A DNA stretch of 64,000 nucleotides from Alphaproteobacteria bacterium (GCA_021774445.1 JAJFJA010000042.1:1-64000); one strand, 5' to 3'; positions 1 through 7,766 are shown, numbered from the stretch's first letter. Translations and numbers: made by a program. Notes: generated from the sequence alone by a model not told the origin.

Positions 1-110
1 GATCGCCGTCGTTATGACCCGTCTGCTCAGCGGGTAGAACCAGGGGTGGGGTTTCGTGCTCATGATTCAGGCTCCATACCGTCATGTTATCATGACTGAG
101 TTCGTTTTCA

Positions 111-323
111 GTGAAATTGGCGGTGGCAGGGCGGCTCGACTATACGGTGATTGGTAGAGACGTGAATCTCGCCGCTCGCGTTGCCGGGCTCTGCGGCGCT
201 TTGGACCGGGAGCTGCTGGTATCGGCGGCGTTCAATGCGCGGCTGAAGCGCGTGGATCTACGGTCGCTCGGCAGGCATCAACTCAAAGGCCTGCCCGCGG
301 GCGAGGAGATCTTCGAACCCTAA
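111..323 (+). pseudogene. C-terminal remnant of a class III adenylate/guanylate cyclase
   Basis: The 70-residue product (GTG start) contains DYTVIGRDVNLAARV and a following ELLVS segment, typical of the C-terminal end of class III nucleotide cyclase catalytic domains. The N-terminal half with the metal-binding aspartates is missing, and an in-frame stop lies at 93-95, so this is not simply a gene cut by the window edge. It ends 4 bases into the 3' end of the convergent sulfatase gene. Most likely a decayed gene fragment; translation as a small protein cannot be excluded. Confidence 0.6.
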
Positions 324-1759
324 CCTTGCACACCGGCACAAGTATCATCGGCAAAGGGTGCCAACAGATAGTCATCCGCGGTCTGCCTCAACAACCGGCG
401 CAGATCCTCATGCAGAGCCTCGCCCAGCCCGGCGCACGCGGGATCAACAATCAAGTTGTTCTGCTCGAATGGATCAGCCTCAACGTCGAATAACTGCCAA
501 GGCGTGCCGCCGGAGCCGCCGCCGAGCACGGTGTATTTGTGACTGCGGGTACGAATACCGCGCCAAGTCCGATGAAAATAACGATGGGTCGGGCGAACCT
601 CTGCGACGAACTCGAGCAAAACAGCCGGGCGGCTCGGCTCTGCCGCCGTGCCGCGCAAGAAAGGGCTGAGATCGAGCCTACCGGGACGCGCGGGCGGAAC
701 CGCTCCGGCAAGCCCGACGAGGGTCGGAAATATGTCCTCCGTGCAGATCGGCAGGGCCGATTGGCGGTCTCCCTTCAGCAGGGCGGGATCGGCGCTATGA
801 AAAATTAGCGGAATACCGATGGACTCTTCGAACGGCTCACCGGCGGCGAACAAACCATGGCTACCCGCCATGTCACCATGATCGGCGGCAAAAACGATGA
901 CCGTCGATCGATCAAGGCCGGCTGCGGCCAACCGATCGCGCAAGCGCCCGACGCCGGCATCGACGCTTTCGATCGCGTCGTAGTAGGCGCGGAGCGAAGT
1001 CGCATAAGCCTCGGCCATGACCTGCGGGTCTGCTTGCGGTTTTTCGAGGAGACGATCTTGCGGCGCGCGCCAAGCCGTCGGCAGGCACGAGAGGTCGGTC
1101 AGATCGACATTGGCGCGCAACTGCAAGGGTCCGCGTGGGATTGTGGTCTCGGTCGCCACGGCGGCTAAAGGATCCGGCGCCTCGAGAGACAGAATGAGAA
1201 AAAAAGGCCGGTCGGCGGGGCGGTCAGTACCGATATATGTGGCCGCCAGGTCGAACAGCCCGCTCGTCTGGGCGCCGGGCAGTTGGCGCGGGACGGGGTC
1301 GTCATCGGCAAAATAATGGGTGCCGTGGACCGTGCTGCCGACGTCGAATCCGCGCCAATAGTCGAAACCTCGGCGGAAGTGGGCCGGGACCGGCGTGCGA
1401 CCCGCTTGCCGCCGCGTCTGGGTACCGACGACACCGAAATGACCGTAGAGGTGCCATTTGCCAATGAAGGCGGTCGCATAACCCTGCTCGGCGATCGCTT
1501 CGCCAAGAGTACGCTCGGCCGGAGAGAGGCGATAACCGAGTGCCGGGACGCTGCGACTGTGGGCGTACTCGCCGGTCATCAAGGAGAAACGAAAGGGGAC
1601 GCTGTTGGGTGAAGTCGAGCAGGCAGCGGTGCAGGTCACACCCTGACGCGCCAGAGCGTCGATGTTCGGTGTGTGCAGATTGGCATCGCCCATGCAATTC
1701 AGAGCGTCGCGCCGCAGCCGATCAGCCAGGATGACGACGATGTTAGGCGGCCGGGACAT
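320..1759 (-). CDS. Serine-type sulfatase (alkaline phosphatase superfamily)
   Basis: A 479-residue sulfatase that hydrolyses sulfate esters, substrate unknown. The active-site signature lies at residues 53-63: S53-V-P-F-R57, then T62-G63. The residue normally converted to formylglycine is Ser here, so activation would need a radical-SAM anaerobic sulfatase-maturating enzyme, which is not in this window. Other family marks are the N-terminal ILADRLRRD metal segment, GKWH near residue 96 and AADHGD near residue 290. No signal peptide is visible, suggesting cytoplasmic action. A lone gene, with a palindrome about 60 bases upstream of its start. Confidence 0.85.
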   Translation of the reverse strand: MSRPPNIVVILADRLRRDALNCMGDANLHTPNIDALARQGVTCTAACSTSPNSVPFRFSLMTGEYAHSRSVPALGYRLSPAERTLGEAIAEQGYATAFIGKWHLYGHFGVVGTQTRRQAGRTPVPAHFRRGFDYWRGFDVGSTVHGTHYFADDDPVPRQLPGAQTSGLFDLAATYIGTDRPADRPFFLILSLEAPDPLAAVATETTIPRGPLQLRANVDLTDLSCLPTAWRAPQDRLLEKPQADPQVMAEAYATSLRAYYDAIESVDAGVGRLRDRLAAAGLDRSTVIVFAADHGDMAGSHGLFAAGEPFEESIGIPLIFHSADPALLKGDRQSALPICTEDIFPTLVGLAGAVPPARPGRLDLSPFLRGTAAEPSRPAVLLEFVAEVRPTHRYFHRTWRGIRTRSHKYTVLGGGSGGTPWQLFDVEADPFEQNNLIVDPACAGLGEALHEDLRRLLRQTADDYLLAPFADDTCAGVQG

Positions 1760-1818
1760 GCCCTTGCTTCATCCGTCACAAAAATTGCTGTTGTCGCGCC
1801 CATCGCGCAACATTATTA

Positions 1819-1831
1819 CCGATAATATCGG
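1819..1831. promoter_or_regulatory. Perfect palindrome upstream of the sulfatase gene
   Basis: CCGATAATATCGG is a 13-base perfect palindrome (CCGATA-A-TATCGG), 60 bases upstream of the sulfatase start and at the edge of the phage-like element. Its position fits a dimeric repressor operator for the sulfatase gene. The protein that would bind is not known. Confidence 0.35.
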
Positions 1832-1881
1832 ACCGGATGTAGAACACAACTTTATTACCCGCCACCGCTATTCGGCGGCGG

Positions 1882-2193
1882 TCACGGAGGGTCTTTCTCC
1901 TCGACCTGCCGCACCACCCAATAGCCGCTTGGGACCTTGATCACGCGAATAATCCCGGGCGCCTTGTCGAATGCGCCGATCTGGCGGCAGCGAAGTCTGG
2001 CCGTGGTCAAACTTCGGTATGGCCCGACCATGAGATCGAAATGCTGCGGTGGCCGGCAGAGGTAGGGGCTAACGCCCGTGAGGTCGGTGGATTCAAGGAC
2101 GCTCCCAGGGGCTCGCTTGGCGCGCAGCTTGGTGTCTGGAGCGCGGGCGGATCGCCCGGCTCCCGCTCCAGGGGTCACAGCCTGGTCAGACAT
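1882..2193 (-). CDS. Small protein with a possible SPOR-like segment
   Basis: Product of 103 residues. Residues about 1-50 are low-complexity and basic; the C-terminal half (FDLMVGPYRSLTTARLRC through GYWVVRQVE) resembles a SPOR-type repeat in its VGPY, alternating hydrophobic and YWV positions. No signal peptide or membrane segment is visible. It is the last of three same-strand genes (2732 to 1882) that seem to form one transcript controlled by the S24 repressor. Function unknown; the SPOR resemblance is weak. Confidence 0.5.
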   Translation of the reverse strand: MSDQAVTPGAGAGRSARAPDTKLRAKRAPGSVLESTDLTGVSPYLCRPPQHFDLMVGPYRSLTTARLRCRQIGAFDKAPGIIRVIKVPSGYWVVRQVEEKDPP

Positions 2194-2208
2194 GCTGTCG
2201 AGCCGAGG

Positions 2209-2460
2209 CTAGCCAGCGACGCCACCTTGCAAACGCCGCGTTCCATCGGCCGGCATCGGCCCGTGGCGCTCGTGCCAAACCGCCAGTTCGACGCGGTTAC
2301 GTAGGCCGACAGCCCGGCAAATGTTGCGCAAGTGGACCTTGACGGTCGATTCCGTGAGCTGGAGCGCATGGGCGATCTCCCGATTCGTGTGCCCACGCGC
2401 TACCAGTGTGAGCACTTCATGCTCGCGAGGTGTAAGCTGGCGTTCCATGGCGCCCCTCAT
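2209..2460 (-). CDS. Orphan LuxR-type HTH transcription regulator
   Basis: An 83-residue protein that is almost entirely a GerE/LuxR helix-turn-helix: LTPREHEVLTLVARG, then NREIAHALQLTESTVKVHL. It has no receiver or autoinducer-binding domain, so it would act by its amount rather than by a signal. The start at 2460 overlaps the stop of the preceding gene (ATGA); an ATG at 2448 following GAGGGG is an alternative. Being under S24-repressor control, it is a plausible activator of the virion operon (inference). Confidence 0.75.
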   Translation of the reverse strand: MRGAMERQLTPREHEVLTLVARGHTNREIAHALQLTESTVKVHLRNICRAVGLRNRVELAVWHERHGPMPADGTRRLQGGVAG

Positions 2461-2732
2461 CCAGCAGCCCGCAACGCTCGACAAGCGTCGCGGTCATGGT
2501 CGCGGGTGGCGCAGTGCGCTTCATACTGTGCCTCGGCAAGTTGTTGGATGGCGCCGCGACAATCACCAACGGCATCGTCGAGGCGTTCCAGCAGTGCGCG
2601 CGCGTCAACGCCCTCAACCGGAGCCGCCTGACAGCGTTCCAGGAGGCAAGCGAGCGTCCGTTCAATGTCAGCGAACCAGGTTCTGGCCGTGGCCAGGGCC
2701 TCGGTGTCCCAGTCGGAAAAAGGGTTTCTCAT
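2457..2732 (-). CDS. Small helical protein, first gene of the repressed immunity-side operon
   Basis: A 91-residue protein of unknown function, rich in Ala, Arg and Glu and predicted mainly helical (ALATARTWFADIERTL, ALLERLDDAVGDC). A strong ribosome binding site (AAGGAGG, 10 bases upstream) fixes the start at 2732. The promoter region just upstream (2766-2803) carries two copies of the operator also found before the S24 repressor. It overlaps the LuxR-type gene by four bases, so the two are probably translationally coupled. Confidence 0.6.
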   Translation of the reverse strand: MRNPFSDWDTEALATARTWFADIERTLACLLERCQAAPVEGVDARALLERLDDAVGDCRGAIQQLAEAQYEAHCATRDHDRDACRALRAAG

Positions 2733-2765
2733 GTCAGCTCTTCCTCCTCCTTACGAATCCACTTA

Positions 2766-2803
2766 ACGTAAGTCTAACTTACGTAGTTCGTCAAGTTTTA
2801 CTT
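2766..2803. promoter_or_regulatory. Two putative S24-repressor operators before the 2732 operon
   Basis: The perfect inverted repeat ACGTAAGTCTAACTTACGT occupies 2766-2784 (8-base arms, CTA spacer). A second, shorter copy, AAGTTTTACTT, lies at 2793-2803. Both match the core GTAAGT-N3-ACTTAC found before the repressor gene. On the minus strand a TTGACG -35-like box lies between the two operators, so a bound repressor would block this promoter. Promoter placement is inferred from motif spacing. Confidence 0.6.
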
Positions 2804-2875
2804 TGGTCGAAGGGGGCGAAGACTCAAGTGCTACGCTTATATACTAAGTCTATGGTGCAATTATATGCGCTTTCT

Positions 2876-3871
2876 CTAAGCGCTAAGTAGCTCCGGCCCC
2901 CGGACAATTCGGTAGATCTCTCGGATCTGTTCGGTGGGGAACTTGATGTCGTCAAGCGGCGGATTGAACTGGCAGAGTTGCAGGTGAGACGCGGTGCGAC
3001 GTACGAGACGCTTGATATAACACGGGCCGGACTCGCCGGCCGCGCCATGCAATTCGATTATGACGTCGTCGCCAGGCTTTGGCGGCCTGCCCGTTTGAAC
3101 GTAAACCAGATCGCCCTCCTCAAAACGGGGGTACATCGAGTCGCCTATGACGTAGATGGCGAATACGTTGCTCGCCCCCGCCAAACCCGGTGGCCGTCGC
3201 GCCTGGTCGATTACCGTGCCATCAAGACGAAAATCGGCGCCGCCACAAGCGGCGGTCACACCCAACACCGCGACGTCAAGTGGCAGCGGCGTCGGACCGG
3301 AGCGATGGTCGACGGCCTGGTTGACCAGCTCTTTGCGCTCTGATGCCTGTCTCAGCAGTTCCTGGCGAGAGGGCGGGCCTTCCGGAAACTCAACCGGGTC
3401 GACCGCAGAGCCGGTGCCGTCAATCAGCCACTCCAGACGCAAGTGCAATCGCCCGGCAATGCGGCGAAGCAGGGTGTCGTAAATCGCCCGGGCGCCGGTC
3501 TCGAGATCCTGCGTATAACCCGGGTTCTGATCAAGAATCTCATCAACGTCGAGCGGCGTCAGGTTGAGCAGTTCGCGGCCACTTTGAAGGCGCCGCCGGA
3601 TTTCGATATTTGGGTCCTGGCTCCCGCCAATGAGCCAGGCAATTTCTACCCGGAGCGCCTCGGCGATGTCGATCAAGCGCTTAGTCGCAGGCTGGGTGGC
3701 CCCCGATTCCCATTGGGCGACAGCCTCGCGACTGATACTACATCGACGCGCCAGCTCCGCCTGACTCATGCCGGCTGCAATCCGGCGAGTGGCAATTCGT
3801 TCCCCCAAACCCATACCTGGATTATGCGAGTTGTCCAACGCCGCCGCATGGAAAGTTTTCCTTGACAGCAT
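2876..3871 (-). CDS. LexA/CI-like phage repressor: tandem HTH plus S24 peptidase domain
   Basis: 331 residues from the first ATG. An XRE-type HTH (about 25-80, MSQAELARRCSISREAVAQW) is followed by a second, degenerate HTH-like segment (about 90-152); each ends in a similar motif, EIAWLIGG and RLEWLIDG. The C-terminal S24 domain has GDSMYPRF with Ser245 and YIKRLV with Lys287, an intact Ser-Lys dyad, so RecA-stimulated self-cleavage after DNA damage is expected. The ATG at 3871 would coincide with the predicted transcript start (leaderless); Met20 at 3814 is the alternative start. It probably represses both itself and the 2732 operon. Confidence 0.85.
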   Translation of the reverse strand: MLSRKTFHAAALDNSHNPGMGLGERIATRRIAAGMSQAELARRCSISREAVAQWESGATQPATKRLIDIAEALRVEIAWLIGGSQDPNIEIRRRLQSGRELLNLTPLDVDEILDQNPGYTQDLETGARAIYDTLLRRIAGRLHLRLEWLIDGTGSAVDPVEFPEGPPSRQELLRQASERKELVNQAVDHRSGPTPLPLDVAVLGVTAACGGADFRLDGTVIDQARRPPGLAGASNVFAIYVIGDSMYPRFEEGDLVYVQTGRPPKPGDDVIIELHGAAGESGPCYIKRLVRRTASHLQLCQFNPPLDDIKFPTEQIREIYRIVRGPELLSA

Positions 3872-3906
3872 TCGTAAGTTTTACTTACTGCTAGTCGTAT
3901 GGTCAA
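3862..3906. promoter_or_regulatory. Divergent promoters with a shared repressor operator
   Basis: The inverted repeat GTAAGT-TTT-ACTTAC lies at 3874-3888. On the minus strand, TTGACC (3906-3901), 17 bases, then TAAAAC (3883-3878) form a promoter whose -10 box is inside the operator; this would drive the repressor. On the plus strand TTGACA (3862-3867) is followed after 17 bases by a weak TTACTG that also overlaps the operator, pointing toward the 4029 gene. The layout suits autoregulation together with control of the phage side. Confidence 0.55.
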
Positions 3907-3980
3907 TATCTTATTAGCAAGCAAGCGACTATGCGCCTGTGTAAGAGGCGCTTCGGCAACGACAGTCAATGGAGAAAGCC

Positions 3981-4028
3981 ATGGGAAGAGTCGGCAGCCC
4001 GATCCAGCCGATTGCGGTGCGAGAATAA
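3981..4028 (+). CDS. Possible 15-codon leader peptide
   Basis: ATG at 3981 is preceded by GGAGA five bases upstream and encodes MGRVGSPIQPIAVRE before TAA at 4026-4028. The next gene starts one base position later (4029) and has only a weak ribosome binding site, so reading of this leader could feed ribosomes into it. It may equally be chance; no homologue can be assigned. Confidence 0.25.
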   Translation: MGRVGSPIQPIAVRE

Positions 4029-4607
4029 ATGGCTCGTCGCGGACGTAAGCGAAATCCGGATGCCCTGCGACATCACACGACCCGCACCGGGCGAAGCAAA
4101 CCCGATCTCGGCACCGACGAGCTGATGCGTAAGCGAGCGGCCCTCGTCGGCGGGCAAAACCAACGCGACCAGTTGGCCGGCGACCCGTTGGGAATCTTGC
4201 TGCTGAATGGTCTGCTCAATGAAGATCAAGTGCGCGCCGCCTGGCGATTCGCGATCCTGCGCTGGCGACTCTTCGGCAAACCGTTTCCAGCCGCCGCGCG
4301 GATGTATGATCCCTATCGGCCGAGAAGCAAGACGGAGCCGGTCGGCGATCCGGCCGGTGAGGATCGTTATGCCCGGTGCTGCGCCGCCTTGAAGCAGTGC
4401 GGGCGCCTGGCCTGGCAGGAGGTACGGAGTACCGCTGTCGAACAGCGCCTGCCGGCTTGGTTCCTGCGGTTGAAATTGGGGCAGATGCGGACGGGCGATG
4501 GGAGAAGACAAGAGGCGCTAAAGCTGGGGCTGGACGCGCTGGCCCGGGAATTCGGCGCGGTCGCGACGCCTGATTCGCGCCATGACCGGCTATCCAAGAT
4601 CGCATGA
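4029..4607 (+). CDS. Phage-associated protein of unknown function
   Basis: A 192-residue basic protein starting MARRGRKRNPDALRH, an Arg/Lys-rich tail that may contact nucleic acid. The centre (DPLGILLLNGLLNEDQVRAAW, then FAILRWRLFGKPFP) looks helical. It is the only gene between the divergent operator and the terminator at 4703-4735, so it behaves as an early gene. Similar basic proteins are found beside terminase genes in alphaproteobacterial prophages (recollection, not checked). A role in DNA packaging or regulation is possible but unproven. Confidence 0.55.
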   Translation: MARRGRKRNPDALRHHTTRTGRSKPDLGTDELMRKRAALVGGQNQRDQLAGDPLGILLLNGLLNEDQVRAAWRFAILRWRLFGKPFPAAARMYDPYRPRSKTEPVGDPAGEDRYARCCAALKQCGRLAWQEVRSTAVEQRLPAWFLRLKLGQMRTGDGRRQEALKLGLDALAREFGAVATPDSRHDRLSKIA

Positions 4608-4702
4608 CTTACGCCTTAAGATTTTGATATTATTGTATTTTCTTCTTGCGCTCGTCTCAGAACGCCATTAGGGTGCACGAAATTCAAGATCAGTTATTTG
4701 TG

Positions 4703-4735
4703 CCCGCCCGGGTTCTCTTGGGCGGGTTTCTTTTT
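4703..4735 (+). terminator. Rho-independent terminator before the terminase genes
   Basis: CCCGCCC (4703-4709) pairs perfectly with GGGCGGG (4720-4726) around a 10-base loop, followed by TTTCTTTTT. It lies between the 4029 gene and the terminase small subunit, so early transcription should stop here. Stretch 4608-4702 before it is AT-rich for this genome and could hold a promoter whose output the hairpin attenuates. Confidence 0.75.
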
Positions 4736-4799
4736 GCCCGGACGCCGCCCCTCTCACATGAACCGAGCAATATCGACCAATGAAGCGGGCGCACTCACG

Positions 4800-5120
4800 A
4801 TGACATTGATCGACAAACAGAAGACTTCCATCGACCCGTACCGGGCCGACGAGGAACCCTCGGCAGCAGTCGAAACCCAGACCGCCAAAGGATCGCCGGG
4901 ACTCGATCAGAGTTGGATCATTAGCCGGCTGGTCGAGAATGTGGAACGGGCCATGGGCGACCCGGCGCTGGATGCGGACGGCAAGTCGAGCGGCCGGAGC
5001 AGCTACCAAGGTGCCGTCGCCAATCGGGCGCTGGAACTGCTGGGCAAGCATTATGGGCTGTTCACCGAACGGGTTGACGTTCATTACCACCATGAAGAGG
5101 CACTCGAGGCGCTGGAGTGA
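4800..5120 (+). CDS. Terminase small subunit-like protein
   Basis: 106 residues from ATG 4800; an in-frame ATG at 4758 is an alternative, and neither has a strong ribosome binding site. The segment WIISRLVENVERAM followed by GAVANRALELLGKHYGLF is typical of the C-terminal half of phage terminase small subunits. The usual N-terminal HTH DNA-recognition domain is missing, so the protein may be truncated or use another factor to recognise DNA, which would matter for packaging specificity. It overlaps the large subunit start by four bases. Confidence 0.7.
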   Translation: MTLIDKQKTSIDPYRADEEPSAAVETQTAKGSPGLDQSWIISRLVENVERAMGDPALDADGKSSGRSSYQGAVANRALELLGKHYGLFTERVDVHYHHEEALEALE

Positions 5121-6685
5121 CCATTTCGAAGCGCGAGCTGGCGATCCGGCAGCGCCTCAAGAACGACCTGGTGCATTACGCCGCGCGCTGCCTGAAGATC
5201 CGGACGAAATCGGGCGAGATCGCGCCGTTGATCCTAAACACGCCGCAACGGCGGCTGCATCACGCGATCGAGGACCAGCGCAAGCGCCACGGGAAGGTGC
5301 GGATGCTGATCCCGAAATCGCGGCAATGGGGTTGCTCAACTTACGTTGAGGCCCGGGCCTACCACTATGTCACGCACGGTTTCGGCAAGCGGGCCTTCAT
5401 CCTGACCCATGCGCAGGATGCCACGGAGGCGGTGTTCGAAATGGCACAACGTTTTCACACCTATTGCCCGGTGCTACTGCGCCCGCATACCGACCGCGCG
5501 ACAGCCAAGTCTTTGCATTTTGATCGCCTCGACAGTGGTTTCGAGGTTGGTACGGCGGGCGCCAAAGCGGTGGGGCGGGGGCGGACAATCCAGCTCTTTC
5601 ACGGCTCCGAGGTCGCCTATTGGCCGAACGCCGAGAGCCATATGGCGGGCGCCCTCGAAGCGGTGCCGGATGAAGCCGGCACCGAGATTATCCTGGAGTC
5701 CACCGCCAATGGCGTGGGCGGTGTGTTCTATGACCTTTGCCTGGCGGCAATGAAGCGGACCGGTCCTTACGAGATGATCTTCGTGCCGTGGTTCTGGCAT
5801 GCGGCCTATCGGGCGGATCCGCCGCCGGATTGGCAGGCGCCGGAGGCTTGGCGGGACTACGCCCGGCTGCATGCGCTGAACGCGGCGCAGATCCATTGGG
5901 CTTGGCGCAAGAACGCCAGCCTGGCCCAAGCAAGCGGTGGCGAGGGGGATCAGCCGTGCTGGCTTTTCATGCAGGAATACCCCGCAACCGTCGAGGAGGC
6001 GTTCCAGAGTTCGGGCCGCGGCTCTTTCATTCGGCCGGAGTTGGTCGTCGCAGCACGGCGCAACATAGTGACGGACCAGAGCGGTGCGCCCCTGGTTCTC
6101 GGGGTCGACGTGGCCCGTGGCGGCGGCGATAAGACAAGGATTCTAGACCGGATCGGTCGGGCGGCGGGGCATGGCGTAGACCTGACGATAGATAGCGACG
6201 ATCTCATGGAGGTTGCCGGCCTGATCGGCCGAGAGATCGAGCGGCTGAAGCCAGACATGACCTTTATCGACGTCACCGGACTTGGTGCGGGGGTTGTCGA
6301 CCGCCTGAAAGAACGCGGCTATCGCCGGCTGAGGGGAATCAATTTCGGCAGCCGATCGCTGGAGCCGGAACGCTACGCCAACAAGCGCGCGGAAATGTGG
6401 GGCAAGATGGGCGAGTGGTTCGCCGATCCCGGCGGCTGCGACATCCCCGACGACGACGCGCTGCAGGCGGACATCTGCGCCCCGACGGCACGCTTCGACA
6501 GCAACTCTCGCTTGCTGCTGGAGTCGAAGGAAGAGATCAAGAAACGCCTCGGGCATGGCTTCGGTTCGCCCGATGGCGGCGATGCTTTGGCGCTGACCTT
6601 CGCCGAGACGGTGCATCGGGGTAACGGTCTCTTGCGACGACCGCCGGCGGCGGACCTGGCCGCCGACCCGCGCCGCCGATCCTAA
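5117..6685 (+). CDS. Phage terminase large subunit
   Basis: A 522-residue DNA-packaging motor. A deviant Walker A (PKSRQWGCST, residues 66-75) and a Walker B-like segment ending in SE (LFHGSEVAYW, about residue 160) form the ATPase. The C-terminal nuclease keeps the acidic positions VLGVDVARGGGD (about 326-337), FIDVTGLGAG (about 383) and DGGDALAL (about 491). Length is normal and no frameshift is seen, so the protein should be active. GTG start, overlapping the small subunit stop. Confidence 0.92.
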   Translation: MTISKRELAIRQRLKNDLVHYAARCLKIRTKSGEIAPLILNTPQRRLHHAIEDQRKRHGKVRMLIPKSRQWGCSTYVEARAYHYVTHGFGKRAFILTHAQDATEAVFEMAQRFHTYCPVLLRPHTDRATAKSLHFDRLDSGFEVGTAGAKAVGRGRTIQLFHGSEVAYWPNAESHMAGALEAVPDEAGTEIILESTANGVGGVFYDLCLAAMKRTGPYEMIFVPWFWHAAYRADPPPDWQAPEAWRDYARLHALNAAQIHWAWRKNASLAQASGGEGDQPCWLFMQEYPATVEEAFQSSGRGSFIRPELVVAARRNIVTDQSGAPLVLGVDVARGGGDKTRILDRIGRAAGHGVDLTIDSDDLMEVAGLIGREIERLKPDMTFIDVTGLGAGVVDRLKERGYRRLRGINFGSRSLEPERYANKRAEMWGKMGEWFADPGGCDIPDDDALQADICAPTARFDSNSRLLLESKEEIKKRLGHGFGSPDGGDALALTFAETVHRGNGLLRRPPAADLAADPRRRS

Positions 6686-6744
6686 AACAGGGCGGTTCCG
6701 TCACACGCGTTCGGCCGATCGCCAACGATCTAACCAATACCGGA

Positions 6745-7122
6745 ATGCGCGCCATGACGAGCGAGCGAAACCCGGGCGCGCTGGTGGTGTTCCATCACCA
6801 CGGGGCGGGCCTGAGCAGCCGGTGGCTGCATAAATACTGCAAGCATGTATTCGTGGCGCTGGCGTCGGACCAACACTGGATCACCATCGATGGTCGGGCG
6901 GGCCAACCGGTCTTTGAAGTGGTCGCCAGGCGCGACTTCGATTTGGCCGACTTCTACCGCCGCCAAGGGCTGGTGGTGGTGGAAACGATGCGGCGGCCCG
7001 GTCGCCGCTGCGCCTGGCCGTGGATGGCGGCAACCTGCGTCGGCGCGACCAAACGGATCTTGGGCCTGCGGGCGCCATGGGTCCTGACGCCCTATCAACT
7101 TCTGAAATACCTGACGAGGTGA
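6745..7122 (+). CDS. Phage protein of unknown function, conserved Cys/His
   Basis: 125 residues (ATG 6745; ATG 6754 also possible). The pattern is CKHVFVALASDQHWITIDGR, then FYRRQGLVVVET, then AATCVGATKRILG and a C-terminal LTPYQLLKYL. The spaced His and Cys (CVGATKR) recall a papain-like or NlpC-type fold, but the catalytic assignment is not secure. It lies directly after terminase in the virion operon. If it were a peptidase it could be the missing lytic function, which is speculation. Confidence 0.6.
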   Translation: MRAMTSERNPGALVVFHHHGAGLSSRWLHKYCKHVFVALASDQHWITIDGRAGQPVFEVVARRDFDLADFYRRQGLVVVETMRRPGRRCAWPWMAATCVGATKRILGLRAPWVLTPYQLLKYLTR

Positions 7123-7128
7123 CTGCCA

Positions 7129-7356
7129 ATGGGTTCGTTTATCGCACCACCGAAACCGAGAATGCCCGAGCCGGCACCACCGCCGCCGGTGACGACGACA
7201 ACCGGAGATGCGGCGGCAGAGGAACGGCGGCGGCTGGAGAAAGACGCGTTGCGGCGGCGGCGCGGGCGGGCCGCCCTGGTGCTGACGAGCGGGCTTGGGG
7301 ATACCAGCCAAGCGGCAATCCAACGGCCCACCCTGCTGGGCCGGACATCGTCATGA
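7129..7356 (+). CDS. Small proline-rich virion-operon protein
   Basis: A 75-residue protein with a Pro-rich N-terminus (PPKPRMPEPAPPPP), a charged helix (AAEERRRLEKDALRRRRGRA) and a C-terminal LTSGLGDTSQAAIQRPTLLG. Small proteins with this pro-rich, basic-helix, GLGDTS layout are common in podovirus-type structural operons of proteobacteria. GAGGTG upstream serves as ribosome binding site, and the gene overlaps the next by four bases. Role unknown. Confidence 0.65.
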   Translation: MGSFIAPPKPRMPEPAPPPPVTTTTGDAAAEERRRLEKDALRRRRGRAALVLTSGLGDTSQAAIQRPTLLGRTSS

Positions 7357-7766
7357 ACGCTGAAACAACGCGCTCCGGCGACAGCGCGGCGGCGGCCAAT
7401 CGAGAGATCGGTCGGCTGCTGGAACGCAGAAACAAACATTTTCAGACCCTGGAAACGGCGGCGGACAGCATCGCCGAGGGGCTGGAGGCACTAGACCAAG
7501 TCGGCCGCGCGATCAGGCACATCCGTAGCAAACACCTCGGCCCAGAAGGCGCGGCCGACCACCTCATCTCCGTCAGCTTGCACAGCAGGGTGCGACGTTA
7601 TCTCGGCCGGAAACTGGCGCATGTCGTCGGGCTGGGCTTCGAAGGGCAGAGAGACGGCACCGAGCCCGCGCCCTGGACCGACTGGGAGGCCGCCTGGACC
7701 GGCGATTTGACATTGCCCGCGTCAGCGCCAGCCGATGGGGAACAAACTGAGGAGAAGACAGCATGA
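7353..7766 (+). CDS. Virion-operon protein of unknown function
   Basis: A 137-residue protein starting MNAETTRSGDSAAA at the ATG overlapping the previous stop. It is largely helical and charged, with heptad-like spacing in IGRLLERRNKHFQTLETAAD and GLEALDQVGRAIRHIR, suggesting a coiled coil. It ends overlapping the next gene by four bases. It could be a small assembly or internal virion protein; no family is recognised. Confidence 0.6.
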   Translation: MNAETTRSGDSAAAANREIGRLLERRNKHFQTLETAADSIAEGLEALDQVGRAIRHIRSKHLGPEGAADHLISVSLHSRVRRYLGRKLAHVVGLGFEGQRDGTEPAPWTDWEAAWTGDLTLPASAPADGEQTEEKTA

